Of a stretch of DNA of 64,000 nt, positions 21,136 to 32,049 are shown piece by piece. The translations under genes and the position numbers were made by a program. Origin of the DNA: Marinobacter pelagius (lineage in GTDB: Bacteria; Pseudomonadota; Gammaproteobacteria; Pseudomonadales; Oleiphilaceae); assembly GCF_900114925.1 (NCBI RefSeq), contig NZ_FOUR01000001.1:620001-684000 (forward strand), written 5' to 3'. The first letter of the stretch is position 1. Each line of letters begins with the position of its first letter. The notes beneath the pieces are model-generated. The model was not told the DNA's origin and did not search any database. It saw nothing but the letters and a program-made list of their open reading frames with translations.

Positions 21136-22851
21136 TCAGTGCTTCTTGCCTGCCACTTCCGCTTCGATCTTGCGGGTAATGTACCACTGCTGGGCAATGG
21201 ACAGAATGTTGTTCACCAGCCAGTACAGAACCAGACCCGCCGGGAACCACAGGAAGAACACGGTGAAGATCAGCGGCATCATCTTCATGATCTTCGCCTG
21301 CATGGGATCCGGTGGCGTCGGGTTCAGGTGCATCTGCAGGAACATGCTGGCGCCCATCAGGATCGGCAGGATGAAGTACGGATCCATCTGGGACAGATCC
21401 TGGATCCACAGCATGAACGGCGCGTGGCGCAGCTGGACGCTCTCGAACAGAACCCAGTACAGGGAGATGAACACCGGCATCTGCACCAGGATCGGCAGAC
21501 AGCCGCCCAGCGGATTGATCTTCTCCCGCTTGTACAGGGCCATCATCTCCTGGGACATGCGCTGGCGGTCATCGCCATAGAGCTCCTTGAGCCGAGTCAG
21601 CTGCGGGGCCACCGCGCGCATCTTGGCCATGGACTTGTAACTGGTGGCGGACAGGTGGAAGAACACCGCCTTCACCAGCACTGTCAGCAGGATGATGGAC
21701 ACGCCCCAGTTACCCACAAGGCTGTGGAACCACTGCAGGATGTAGAACAGCGGCAGGGAGATGAAAAACAGCCAGCCAAAGTCCACTGTGCGGTCGAGAT
21801 TCGGGGCAATGGCTTCAAGCCGGTCGATGATCTTCGGACCAACATAGGCGGTGGCGCCAACTTCGGCGGTCTCGCCCGGCGCCACGGTGGTGGCCGGATA
21901 GACAAAGCCCATCACGTGCAGCTGGCCACGCTGTGTGCTCTGGAACTGGGCCGGCATATCCCGTTCGGGAATCCAGGCGCTCAGGAAGTAGTGCTGCAGG
22001 AACGCCAGCCAACCGTTGGTGACCTGCTGGTTGACGCGATTTTCCTTGAGGTCGTCAAAGTCGAACTTTTCGTAGGGATCTTCCGGCGAGCTCATCACCA
22101 TGCCCAGGTAGGCGCGGATACCCATACTGGCCTGGCTGGTGGGGTCCGGTGCTTCATCACGGACAATCTTGCCGGTGAAGTTGGCTTGCCAGGGCGCTCC
22201 GGAATTGTTTTCCACCTGGTAACGAACCCCGATTTCATAGCTGTCACGCTCGAACTGGTAGCGTTTGGTGATCTTGACGCCGGTATCGGTAGTGTAGGTG
22301 AGATCGACGGTCAACTGGTCCTGACCGTCATCGAGCTGATAATCGTCAGCCGTGGCCTGGTACACCGGTGCGGTGCCGTTCTTCTGGCTGTCCGGGCCGT
22401 CGCGACCAATCAGACCGCTCTCCAAGAGGTACGTGCGGGTTTCGGTGTTGGTCAGAAGCTGCAGTGGTTCTTCGCTGTTCAGCGACTTGTCGTAATTGAG
22501 CAGTGAGCTTTGGACAAGATTACCGCTGACCCGATCGATGGTCAGGTCGTAGACATCAGTGCGGATGGTGATGAACTGATTGTCGACGCTGGTGCCTTCT
22601 GCGCTTGCCGAGACTGTCGCCTGGCCGGATTCGGGTGTGGAAAACTCTTCGCTGCCATCCGAGGACGTGGTGCCCTGTTCCGGAAGGACCATGCCGTCAT
22701 CACCATTGCTACCGTTGCCATTGGATGTGCTGGCAACCTGAGCAGTTTCAGTAGGTTGCGGTTGCTGATGATAATCCTCGTTCCAGGCCAACACCATCAG
22801 ATAACTGACAATCGCCAGGCCGGCAAACAAAACAATGCGTTGAATATCCAT
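21136..22851 (-). CDS. yidC: Membrane protein insertase YidC
   Basis: Inner-membrane insertase working alone or with SecYEG; Fo subunit c, encoded nearby, is a classic client in E. coli. The 571-residue protein begins MDIQRIVLFAGLAIVSYLMV, the standard start, followed by a Gln/Ser-rich linker and the large periplasmic beta domain. The conserved core lies around NWGVSIILLTVLVKAVFFHL and ends with ITRKIEAEVAGKKH. I chose the ATG at 22851; an open frame upstream to 22923 is not conserved. It is 4 bp after yidD. Confidence 0.97.
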   Translation of the reverse strand: MDIQRIVLFAGLAIVSYLMVLAWNEDYHQQPQPTETAQVASTSNGNGSNGDDGMVLPEQGTTSSDGSEEFSTPESGQATVSASAEGTSVDNQFITIRTDVYDLTIDRVSGNLVQSSLLNYDKSLNSEEPLQLLTNTETRTYLLESGLIGRDGPDSQKNGTAPVYQATADDYQLDDGQDQLTVDLTYTTDTGVKITKRYQFERDSYEIGVRYQVENNSGAPWQANFTGKIVRDEAPDPTSQASMGIRAYLGMVMSSPEDPYEKFDFDDLKENRVNQQVTNGWLAFLQHYFLSAWIPERDMPAQFQSTQRGQLHVMGFVYPATTVAPGETAEVGATAYVGPKIIDRLEAIAPNLDRTVDFGWLFFISLPLFYILQWFHSLVGNWGVSIILLTVLVKAVFFHLSATSYKSMAKMRAVAPQLTRLKELYGDDRQRMSQEMMALYKREKINPLGGCLPILVQMPVFISLYWVLFESVQLRHAPFMLWIQDLSQMDPYFILPILMGASMFLQMHLNPTPPDPMQAKIMKMMPLIFTVFFLWFPAGLVLYWLVNNILSIAQQWYITRKIEAEVAGKKH

Positions 22852-22855
22852 AGGA

Positions 22856-23104
22856 TTACTGTCTGGTCTGGGTGGTTTGAGGGGAATGCTCAGTACCTGG
22901 AACAGGATCGTAGCCGCCTTCACTCCAGGGGTGACACCTGCCTATACGCCGGATGGCCAGCACCGAACCTTTGGCAGCACCATGCAGAGTAATGGCTTCA
23001 ACCGCGTATTGCGAGCACGTGGGATAGTGGCGGCAGTGACTCGCCATCAGAGGACTGATTGCGTATTGATAGAAGCGAATGGGCAGAAGCAAGAGCTTGC
23101 GCAT
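22856..23104 (-). CDS. yidD: Membrane protein insertion efficiency factor YidD
   Basis: Small membrane-associated protein that improves YidC-dependent insertion in E. coli. The 82-residue product has the family core [20 protein letters not shown] followed by SQYAVEAI, including the conserved cysteines. [17 protein letters not shown] follows. The start codon overlaps the rnpA stop codon by one base (TAATG). Confidence 0.95.
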   Translation of the reverse strand: MRKLLLLPIRFYQYAISPLMASHCRHYPTCSQYAVEAITLHGAAKGSVLAIRRIGRCHPWSEGGYDPVPGTEHSPQTTQTRQ

Positions 23105-23511
23105 TACCCCGTTCCTCTACCGGCAGGCCTGGATTCAGCTGCGCGGGATGGCGATGACTGGTGGTATTTTTTCTTGAGCCGGCGCCAGAGATCGTTCAGG
23201 GAATCCCGGATGGTCTGATTATCCAGATTGGCCAGGCCTTGACGCCCAAGGATCACGATGTCCACGCCGGGCAGGTCACTCTGGAGCCTGAAAGTCTCCC
23301 TGACCTGGCGTTTTACCCGGTTTCTCTGGACGGCCAGCTTGAGGTTCTTCTTGGAAAAAACCAGACCAATCCTGGCATGACCGAGATCGTTCGGCGTAGC
23401 CAGGATCAGGAAATTCCGGTGCGGAACCTTCAGCTGTACGTCATCGAAGACTTTGCTGTAATCCGCTGGCCGCAGGAGACGGGCGGATTTGGGGAAACCC
23501 AAAGCCTTCAT
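23104..23511 (-). CDS. rnpA: Ribonuclease P protein component
   Basis: Basic protein cofactor of RNase P, which cuts the 5' leaders from pre-tRNAs. The 135-residue protein contains the family signature [15 protein letters not shown] near residues 61-75 and the upstream segment [16 protein letters not shown]. It lies 14 bp after rpmH and overlaps the yidD start. Confidence 0.96.
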   Translation of the reverse strand: MKALGFPKSARLLRPADYSKVFDDVQLKVPHRNFLILATPNDLGHARIGLVFSKKNLKLAVQRNRVKRQVRETFRLQSDLPGVDIVILGRQGLANLDNQTIRDSLNDLWRRLKKKYHQSSPSRAAESRPAGRGTG

Positions 23512-23525
23512 CAGGCGAACAGGTC

Positions 23526-23660
23526 TTACGCTGACAGGCGCGCGCGACCTTTGGCACGGCGACGGGACAGAACCTTGCGGCCGTTGGCAGTAGCCATACG
23601 GGCACGGAAACCGTGGACGCGCTTACGCTTCAGGACGCTTGGTTGAAACGTTCTTTTCAT
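23526..23660 (-). CDS. rpmH: 50S ribosomal protein L34
   Basis: Very short, basic ribosomal protein of 44 residues. It reads [20 protein letters not shown] followed by [20 protein letters not shown] and a short basic tail, a textbook L34. It is first in the rpmH-rnpA-yidD-yidC-mnmE operon and flanks the candidate origin. A promoter is predicted at 23735-23763. Confidence 0.98.
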   Translation of the reverse strand: MKRTFQPSVLKRKRVHGFRARMATANGRKVLSRRRAKGRARLSA

Positions 23661-23734
23661 GGTGACGATCTCACATTTCGTAAGTTTGAAATTCAGTAAC
23701 TGGCTGGAAAATGTACAGCCAAAACAGGAGCGGC

Positions 23735-23763
23735 ATTCTATGCAAATACCGGTGAGAATTCAA
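23735..23763 (-). promoter_or_regulatory. Predicted sigma70-type promoter of the rpmH operon
   Basis: On the minus strand, -35 TTGAAT (23758-23763) and -10 TAGAAT (23735-23740) are separated by 17 bp. The start would be near 23728, about 68 nt before the rpmH ATG. Confidence 0.65.
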
Positions 23764-24204
23764 TGATTATTGTGTCAGGGACAATACGGGGTCGGTGGGT
23801 GCGGTAGCGTGGTGGTCAGATAATAAAATCATTAGGTCTTTTATGAATTCTTTTAAGGATTAATTATTACTGTTATTAGGGACCATGATTTCTGTGGAAA
23901 AGCCGAATTTTCGTTTCAAATTCAATTTCTTCTGTCGTTGACAAGGGTATTGACAAGGTGGCGTGAGGCCTGTGGAGGAAGCAGTGACGAAATGTGGGAA
24001 AGTCTACTTTGTCCAAAAGGTGCGAGTTATACCCTGATTGGTCCCGGGCTTTCGCACAGGGTTGCACGCAGGGTGTGCACACAGGGCTGTGGGTAACTTT
24101 TTTGTGGGAGCTTTACTGTACACAAGCCTGTAGGTAAGTCTCTAAGAATTTGTTTTTAATAATTTTAAATTTCCACAGGCTGTTTATGAGTTCAGTTTTG
24201 CACT

Positions 24205-24232
24205 TTTACTGCCAGGGCACTCGGGTTAGAAT
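24205..24232 (+). promoter_or_regulatory. Weak candidate promoter for dnaA
   Basis: TTTACT (24205-24210) and TAGAAT (24227-24232) lie 16 bp apart, about 75 bp before the dnaA GTG. The -35 match is poor, so this is tentative. Relaxed DnaA boxes just upstream would suit autoregulation. Confidence 0.35.
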
Positions 24233-24307
24233 CCGTGATCGCCTCTTTACTACCGGATGCAGTCATTCCGGAGAGAAGAATTTCTGGGTTATCGGGAGCA
24301 GACGGTC

Positions 24308-25762
24308 GTGCCGAACAGTATCTGGCATCAATGTCTTGAAGTACTCCGGGACGAGTTTCCCGCACAACAGTTCAATACCTGGTTGAGACCGCTACAGTCT
24401 GATCACAGGGAAGGTCAGCTGGTGCTGTTTGCTCCCAACCGGTTTGTCATGGACTGGGTCAACGAAAAATATCTTCGCCGTATAGAGGAAGTACTCAAGG
24501 ATTTGAACGGGGGCCAGGCTCCCCGGGTTAACATGAAGGTGGGGTCAGCCCCCCGGGAACAGGCACCGGTAAACCGCGCCGCCGACAAACCAGCGGTTAA
24601 TGGCCGGCTGCAGGAAGAAACCGGCAACCAGGTCACGGAAGAGGAAAAGGGTGTCGCTGCCACCGTGGCGGGGCCGGTGAGTGTAAAGCCGAAAACCGAC
24701 AATGATCGCCGGGAAGTGCAGGTAGAAGGTGATATCAAGCACCAGAGCTTCCTCAACGAGGGCTTTACCTTCGAAACCTTCGTGGAAGGTAAATCGAACC
24801 AGCTGGCCCGGGCTGCTTCCATGCAGGTCGCGGAAAATCCGGGCGGTGCCTATAACCCGCTCTTTCTGTACGGTGGCGTGGGCCTCGGTAAAACCCACCT
24901 GATGCACGCCATTGGTAATGAGATCGTCCGGCGCAATCCCCGGGCAAAGGTGGCTTACCTGCGCTCCGAACGCTTTGTGGCTGATATGGTCAAGGCGTTG
25001 CAGCTCAATGCCATAAACGAGTTCAAGCGCTATTACCGGTCGGTGGATGCCCTCCTGATCGACGATATCCAGTTCTTCGCCCGCAAGGAACGTTCCCAGG
25101 AAGAGTTTTTCCACACCTTCAATGCCCTGCTGGAGGGCGGACAGCAGGTGATCGTGACCTGTGATCGCTTCCCGAAAGAAATCTCCGACATGGAAGAGCG
25201 GTTGAAGTCCCGGTTCGGCTGGGGGCTGACCGTGATGGTGGAGCCGCCGGAGCTGGAAACCCGGGTCGCGATCCTGATGAAGAAGGCGGAACAGGCCAAC
25301 GTCAAGCTCAGTAGCGAAGCGGCTTTTTTTATTGCCCAGAAGATCCGTTCCAACGTGCGAGAGCTCGAAGGGGCGCTACGTCTGGTGATAGCGAATGCTC
25401 ACTTCACGGGCTCGGAGATTACTCCGCCGTTTATCCGCGAGAGCCTGAAAGACCTGCTGGCCCTGCATGAAAAGCAGGTCAGTATCGACAATATCCAGCG
25501 CACGGTGGCGGAGTACTACAAGATCAAGGTGGCGGACCTGTTGTCCAAGCGCCGGACCCGGACCGTGACCCGGCCCCGGCAGGTTGCCATGTCGCTGGCC
25601 AAGGAACTGACTAACCACAGTTTGCCGGAAATCGGCGATGCCTTTGGCGGGCGGGACCATACGACGGTGCTGCACGCGTGCAAGAAGATCCTGGAGCTGC
25701 AGGATACGGATCCGGGTATCCGTGAGGATTATCAGAACTTTATGAGATTGCTGACCACCTGA
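24308..25762 (+). CDS. dnaA: Chromosomal replication initiator DnaA
   Basis: AAA+ initiator that binds DnaA boxes and melts oriC. I chose the GTG at 24308, which gives a 484-residue protein starting (M)[20 protein letters not shown] like pseudomonad DnaA and has GGGAG 9 nt upstream; an ATG at 24257 in frame would add 17 non-conserved residues. Domain I ends near residue 85, domain II is a Pro/Lys/Glu-rich linker, and domain III has Walker [11 protein letters not shown]. Domain IV has the DNA-binding signature [20 protein letters not shown]. It is followed by dnaN after 55 bp. Confidence 0.97.
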   Translation: MPNSIWHQCLEVLRDEFPAQQFNTWLRPLQSDHREGQLVLFAPNRFVMDWVNEKYLRRIEEVLKDLNGGQAPRVNMKVGSAPREQAPVNRAADKPAVNGRLQEETGNQVTEEEKGVAATVAGPVSVKPKTDNDRREVQVEGDIKHQSFLNEGFTFETFVEGKSNQLARAASMQVAENPGGAYNPLFLYGGVGLGKTHLMHAIGNEIVRRNPRAKVAYLRSERFVADMVKALQLNAINEFKRYYRSVDALLIDDIQFFARKERSQEEFFHTFNALLEGGQQVIVTCDRFPKEISDMEERLKSRFGWGLTVMVEPPELETRVAILMKKAEQANVKLSSEAAFFIAQKIRSNVRELEGALRLVIANAHFTGSEITPPFIRESLKDLLALHEKQVSIDNIQRTVAEYYKIKVADLLSKRRTRTVTRPRQVAMSLAKELTNHSLPEIGDAFGGRDHTTVLHACKKILELQDTDPGIREDYQNFMRLLTT

Positions 25763-25817
25763 TGTCGGGCGTTAGCGACAACATTCACCCTTCCAACACC
25801 AAAGAAAGCTGAGTGCC

Positions 25818-26921
25818 ATGAAACTGACGATCAGCCGTGAATCCCTGCTCACCCCGCTGCAAAGCATTGCCGGCGTGGTGGAGAAGAAACAGACAATGCC
25901 CGTGCTGTCCAACGTACTGCTGGTGGCCGAGGACAATACGCTGACCCTGACCGGGACCAATATGGAGGTTGAACTGGTGGGCCGGGTCACCCCGGTGCAT
26001 GTGGACCAGTCTGGCCGGATCACGGTGCCCGCCCGGAAGCTGTCCGACATCTGTCGGGCCCTGGGTGACGAGTCACCGATCGAGTTGTCCCTGGAGGGAG
26101 ATCGCCTGCACCTGCGCTCCGGCAACAGTCATTTCACCCTGTCCACGTTGCCGGCGGAGCATTTCCCCAACGTGGAGGATGAAGACGAGAGCTTCCGGCT
26201 GGAACTTCCCCAGAAGGAACTCGGGCGGATGCTGGATGCCACTGCGTTCGCCATGGCGCAGCAGGATGTGCGGTACTACCTGAACGGACTGTTGCTGGAA
26301 GTGTCCTCGGATCACGTGCGCACCGTGGCCACCGATGGCCACCGGCTGGCGATGGCCCATGTGGATATGCAGACCGGATGCCCGGAACTGCGCCAGGTTA
26401 TCGTACCCAGAAAAGGCGTGCTGGAACTCGCCCGTCTGCTGGATGACGTGGAAACGCCGGTGACCCTGGTGATCGGGGATAACCACCTGCGCGCCACCGT
26501 GGGGGCCTATACCTTCACCTCCAAGCTGATCGAAGGCAAGTTCCCGGATTACAACCGGGTTATCCCCAGGGGCGGTGACAAGGTCGTGCTGGCTGACCGC
26601 TCGACGCTGAAGAACACCCTTCAGCGTGCGGGTATTCTTTCCCACGAAAATATCCGTGGTGTCCGGTTGAACCTGGGTCCGAACCAGCTCGAGGTGTTTG
26701 CCAACAACCCGGATCAGGAACAGGCCGAAGACGCGCTGCCGGTGGAGTATCAGGGCGAATCACTCCAGATTGGCTTTAATGTAGGCTACCTGGTGGATGT
26801 GATGAATGCGCTGGATGATGATCAGGTGAAGATTACCCTGTCCAATCCGAACAGCAGCGCATTGATCGAATCGGAAAGTGACAACCGGTGCCTGTACGTG
26901 GTCATGCCAATGCGGCTGTAA
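25818..26921 (+). CDS. dnaN: DNA polymerase III sliding clamp (beta subunit)
   Basis: Ring-shaped processivity factor. The 367-residue length equals the family norm. It begins MKLTISRESLLTPLQSIAGV, the usual start, and ends with the conserved C-terminal segment SDNRCLYVVMPMRL. Three similar clamp domains are recognisable. It is second in the dnaA operon; the next gene is not recF but an ABC1-type kinase 28 bp downstream. Confidence 0.98.
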   Translation: MKLTISRESLLTPLQSIAGVVEKKQTMPVLSNVLLVAEDNTLTLTGTNMEVELVGRVTPVHVDQSGRITVPARKLSDICRALGDESPIELSLEGDRLHLRSGNSHFTLSTLPAEHFPNVEDEDESFRLELPQKELGRMLDATAFAMAQQDVRYYLNGLLLEVSSDHVRTVATDGHRLAMAHVDMQTGCPELRQVIVPRKGVLELARLLDDVETPVTLVIGDNHLRATVGAYTFTSKLIEGKFPDYNRVIPRGGDKVVLADRSTLKNTLQRAGILSHENIRGVRLNLGPNQLEVFANNPDQEQAEDALPVEYQGESLQIGFNVGYLVDVMNALDDDQVKITLSNPNSSALIESESDNRCLYVVMPMRL

Positions 26922-26949
26922 CCGGGGTGCCGGGTAAGGGAGACACACC

Positions 26950-28221
26950 ATGGGTACCGTGACGAACGGAATCAAAGGCGCATTCAGGATTGGCCAGACC
27001 CTGTCGGTGCTTGGCCGCACCGGGGTCAACTGGGTTCGGGGCGATCGGCCCCCTGCCCCGCGTCTGCTTCGGCAAACGTTTGAATCGTTGGGTGCCACTT
27101 ACATCAAGCTCGGTCAGTTCATTGCCAGTTCCCCGACATTTTTCCCGAAGGAATACGTCGAGGAATTCCAGTACTGCCTGGACAAGACACCGAGTCTTCC
27201 ATTCGGGGTGATCAAGAAAATCATCCGTGAGGAACTGGGTCGCCCGATTGAGGAGGTCTACTCCGAGATTGATCCTGTGGCGCTGGCATCGGCTTCCATT
27301 GCCCAGGTTCATGCCGCCCGGCTGGTCACCGGGGAAGATGTGGTGATCAAGGTCCAGAAGCCGGGTGTGGAAAACATCCTGCTCACCGACCTTAACTTCC
27401 TTTATCTGTCGGCGCGGATCGTCGAGACCCTGGCACCGAAGCTGTCCTGGACCTCGATGTCCGGCATTGTGGAAGAAATCCAGCGCACGATGATGGAGGA
27501 ATGTGACTTCATCAAGGAAGCGAACAACCTGAAGGTGTTCCGCAACTTCCTGCACGATACCCATAATGAAGAGGCAACCTGCCCCCTGGTCTATGAACAT
27601 TGCAGTACCCGCAGGATCCTGACCATGGAACGGTTCTACGGGGTACCCCTGACCGATCTGGAAAGTATTCGCGGTTATGCCCGGGATCCGGAGCACACGC
27701 TGATCACCGCCATGAATACCTGGTTTGCCAGCCTGACCCAGTGCGAGTTTTTCCATGCGGACGTTCACGCCGGCAATCTCATGGTGTTGCGGGATGGCCG
27801 GGTCGGTTTCATCGATTTCGGGATCGTGGGCCGGATCAAGCCGGATACCTGGCAGGCGGTGAGCGATTTCATCTCGGCGATCATGGTTGGCAACTTTGAT
27901 GGCATGGCGTCGGCCATGATCCGGATCGGGGTGACTCATCAGACCGTGAAAGTCTCGGATCTGGCAGCGGATCTGCGCCGGCTGTACCAGCAGATGGACA
28001 AGATGGTGCCTGATCATGTGCCTTACGAAGCGGACCAGGCGGAAGACGATGTGAACAACATCCTGATGGATATGGTGAAGATTGGTGAGAGTCACGGGCT
28101 GCATTTCCCGAGGGAATTTGCCCTGCTGCTGAAGCAGTTCCTGTACTTCGACCGTTACGTACATATCCTGGCGCCAGAAATGGATGTTTTCATGGATGAA
28201 CGATTGAACATGTTGCACTGA
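26950..28221 (+). CDS. ABC1/AarF/UbiB-family atypical kinase
   Basis: Member of the UbiB/ABC1 atypical kinase family, whose bacterial members support ubiquinone biosynthesis or lipid-related functions by ATP-dependent action. The 423-residue protein has the family-specific KxGQ motif KLGQFIASSP (53-62), SIAQVHAARL (117-124) with VVIKVQKPG (Lys134), the catalytic HADVHAGN (269-276) and DFG (289-291). No obvious C-terminal membrane pair is seen, unlike E. coli UbiB. It lies 28 bp after dnaN and before a terminator and recF, splitting the classic dnaN-recF pair. It may be an extra paralog rather than the true ubiB, which usually sits with ubiE/ubiJ. Confidence 0.9.
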   Translation: MGTVTNGIKGAFRIGQTLSVLGRTGVNWVRGDRPPAPRLLRQTFESLGATYIKLGQFIASSPTFFPKEYVEEFQYCLDKTPSLPFGVIKKIIREELGRPIEEVYSEIDPVALASASIAQVHAARLVTGEDVVIKVQKPGVENILLTDLNFLYLSARIVETLAPKLSWTSMSGIVEEIQRTMMEECDFIKEANNLKVFRNFLHDTHNEEATCPLVYEHCSTRRILTMERFYGVPLTDLESIRGYARDPEHTLITAMNTWFASLTQCEFFHADVHAGNLMVLRDGRVGFIDFGIVGRIKPDTWQAVSDFISAIMVGNFDGMASAMIRIGVTHQTVKVSDLAADLRRLYQQMDKMVPDHVPYEADQAEDDVNNILMDMVKIGESHGLHFPREFALLLKQFLYFDRYVHILAPEMDVFMDERLNMLH

Positions 28222-28255
28222 GCTGGTCGCCATCCCCGGACAGCTTTTGTACACT

Positions 28256-28291
28256 AAGGCAGCGCATGGATAATCCGGCGCTGCCTTTTTT
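28256..28291 (+). terminator. Terminator between the ABC1 kinase gene and recF
   Basis: AAGGCAGCGC (28256-28265) pairs with GCGCTGCCTT (28278-28287) around a 12-nt loop, followed by a T run to 28291. It would end the dnaA-dnaN-kinase transcript and separate recF-gyrB. Confidence 0.85.
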
Positions 28292-28330
28292 AATGGCCCA
28301 GTTTCGTCCCCCCGGAAAGCCAACCCTTCT

Positions 28331-29458
28331 ATGGCCCTTGTCAGACTCCAGACCGAGCATTTCCGAAATCTGGCGCCGGATCCGGTGTCTTTCTCGCCGT
28401 CCTTCAATCTTCTCTACGGCGCCAACGGCAGTGGCAAAACCAGCGTGCTGGAGGCGATCGGCTATCTGGGACTTGGCCGCTCGTTCCGGGTGAGTCGTCA
28501 CCAGGCGGTGGTTTCCCATGGGCAAAGCCGTTTTACCGTGTTCGGTGGTCTGGACCAGGGCGCGGACGAATCTGTATCCGGCGATGAGGGCGGTCTGGCG
28601 CACCGGCTGGGGATTGCCCGGGATGTGAGTGCGAAAGAGACGTCGTTGCGAGTTGATGGTGAAAACGTGCGGAGTCTTTCCTCGATGGCGAAGCACCTCC
28701 CGGTGTCAGTGATTGATCCGGGGGTTTTTGACATTGTGGCGGGTGGGCCGGGAAAACGGCGGCAGTTTCTGGACTGGTTGGTGTTCCACGTGGAACCTTC
28801 CTTCGCGTCGGTGTGGCAACAATGCCAGAGAGTCACATCACAGCGGAATCAGACGCTCAGAAATGGTAGAATAGACGAATCCCTGCTTCGGGTCTGGGAT
28901 AGCCAGTACGCAGGCCTCAGCGAGCGCCTGAGCGACTCGAGGCAGGCCACCTTCGACCGGTTCAAGGAAGCGTTCGAACTGCTGGTTAAGCAGGTGGATG
29001 TACCCTGGACCCAGGGTTTGACAATGGAGTTTTTTCCCGGTTGGGACCGGGCGCACGAGCTGACCGAGATTCTCAGGAATCACCGGGAACAGGAACTGAA
29101 AATGGGCCATACCTTGTATGGACCCAATCGGGCAGACATACGCCTCAAGTTTCAGGGGCGACCGGTTGCCGAAACCTTTTCCCGGGGTCAGCAGAAAACG
29201 TTGGTTATATTAATGAAGATTGCCCAAGGGATGGTGTTGAGCGACATGGGCCGGCAGGTCACGTTTTTACTCGACGACATCAATGCGGAACTGGATGTTG
29301 GTCATCGGGCCATGCTGGCCCAGAAACTCCGGGCGCTTGGGAGTCAGGTATTTATTACATCGATTGAACATCCGGATCCCGAGTCCCTCTGGGGCGCTGG
29401 CGATACCCCGGATTACAGAATGTTCCACGTGGAACATGGCAAATTGACGGAAGAATAA
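28331..29458 (+). CDS. recF: DNA replication and repair protein RecF
   Basis: SMC-like ATPase that helps load RecA at gaps with RecO and RecR. The 375-residue protein starts MALVRLQTEHFRNLAPDPVS. Walker A is GANGSGKTSVLEAIGYL near residues 34-50 and the ABC signature is FSRGQQKTLVILMK. The C-terminal Walker B segment is VTFLLDDINAELD. The coding sequence contains two parS-like 16-mers, each encoding the peptide FHVE; one forms the C-terminal MFHVEHGKLTEE. The ribosome site GGAAAG lies before the ATG and a terminator precedes the gene. Confidence 0.97.
   Translation: MALVRLQTEHFRNLAPDPVSFSPSFNLLYGANGSGKTSVLEAIGYLGLGRSFRVSRHQAVVSHGQSRFTVFGGLDQGADESVSGDEGGLAHRLGIARDVSAKETSLRVDGENVRSLSSMAKHLPVSVIDPGVFDIVAGGPGKRRQFLDWLVFHVEPSFASVWQQCQRVTSQRNQTLRNGRIDESLLRVWDSQYAGLSERLSDSRQATFDRFKEAFELLVKQVDVPWTQGLTMEFFPGWDRAHELTEILRNHREQELKMGHTLYGPNRADIRLKFQGRPVAETFSRGQQKTLVILMKIAQGMVLSDMGRQVTFLLDDINAELDVGHRAMLAQKLRALGSQVFITSIEHPDPESLWGAGDTPDYRMFHVEHGKLTEE
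28784..28799. promoter_or_regulatory. parS-like ParB-binding site 1 (inside recF)
   Basis: TGTTCCACGTGGAACC matches the pseudomonad-type parS 16-mer TGTTCCACGTGGAACA at 15 of 16 positions. It is read in frame as VFHVEP within RecF. Confidence 0.88.
29421..29436. promoter_or_regulatory. parS ParB-binding site 2 (perfect, inside recF 3' end)
   Basis: TGTTCCACGTGGAACA is a perfect palindromic 16-bp parS. It lies 23 bp before the recF stop codon and is read as MFHVEH. With site 1 it makes a pair 637 bp apart, about 5 kb from the candidate oriC and about 21-22 kb from parAB. Confidence 0.95.
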
Positions 29459-29510
29459 AACCGGCGATGCCAAACCTGATGATGAAGCCCACGAGGCCGT
29501 CAGGCTATAG

Positions 29511-31955
<2,445 letters not shown>

Positions 31956-31973
31956 GTGACTTGAAACAGGCAT

Positions 31974-32009
31974 AAAAAAGGCGGGAAGCTTTCACTTCCC
32001 GCCTTTTTT
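31974..32009. terminator. Strong bidirectional terminator after gyrB
   Basis: A 15-bp perfect stem: AAAAAAGGCGGGAAG (31974-31988) and CTTCCCGCCTTTTTT (31995-32009) with a 6-nt loop. The arms supply U-tracts in both directions, so it serves gyrB and the convergent downstream gene. Confidence 0.95.
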
Positions 32010-32049
32010 GTTTTAAACCATTCGTTTTTATTTCCTGAAGCTTTAAAGC

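Larger units (their letters stand above)
23661..24307. other. Candidate chromosomal origin (oriC) between rpmH and dnaA
   Basis: A 647-bp gap with no credible gene, at the point where transcription diverges (rpmH operon leftward, dnaA operon rightward). An AT-rich run at about 23818-23880 could be an unwinding element and another lies at 24145-24176. No perfect DnaA box is present. I see a relaxed box TTTTCCACA on the minus strand (23893-23901), a one-mismatch box TGTGGGTAA (24088-24096) and ATTTCCACA (24169-24177). Two TTGACA hexamers at about 23938 and 23950 lack good -10 partners. Pseudomonad origins occupy this same gap. Confidence 0.72.

Noticed and set aside
23936..23956. Two TTGACA hexamers as dnaA or origin promoters
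   Set aside because: No acceptable -10 hexamer is found 16-18 bp after either one on the plus strand.
26902..28407. A 501-codon minus-strand open frame
   Set aside because: It is antisense to the ABC1 kinase gene and recF start, and it reads through a terminator.
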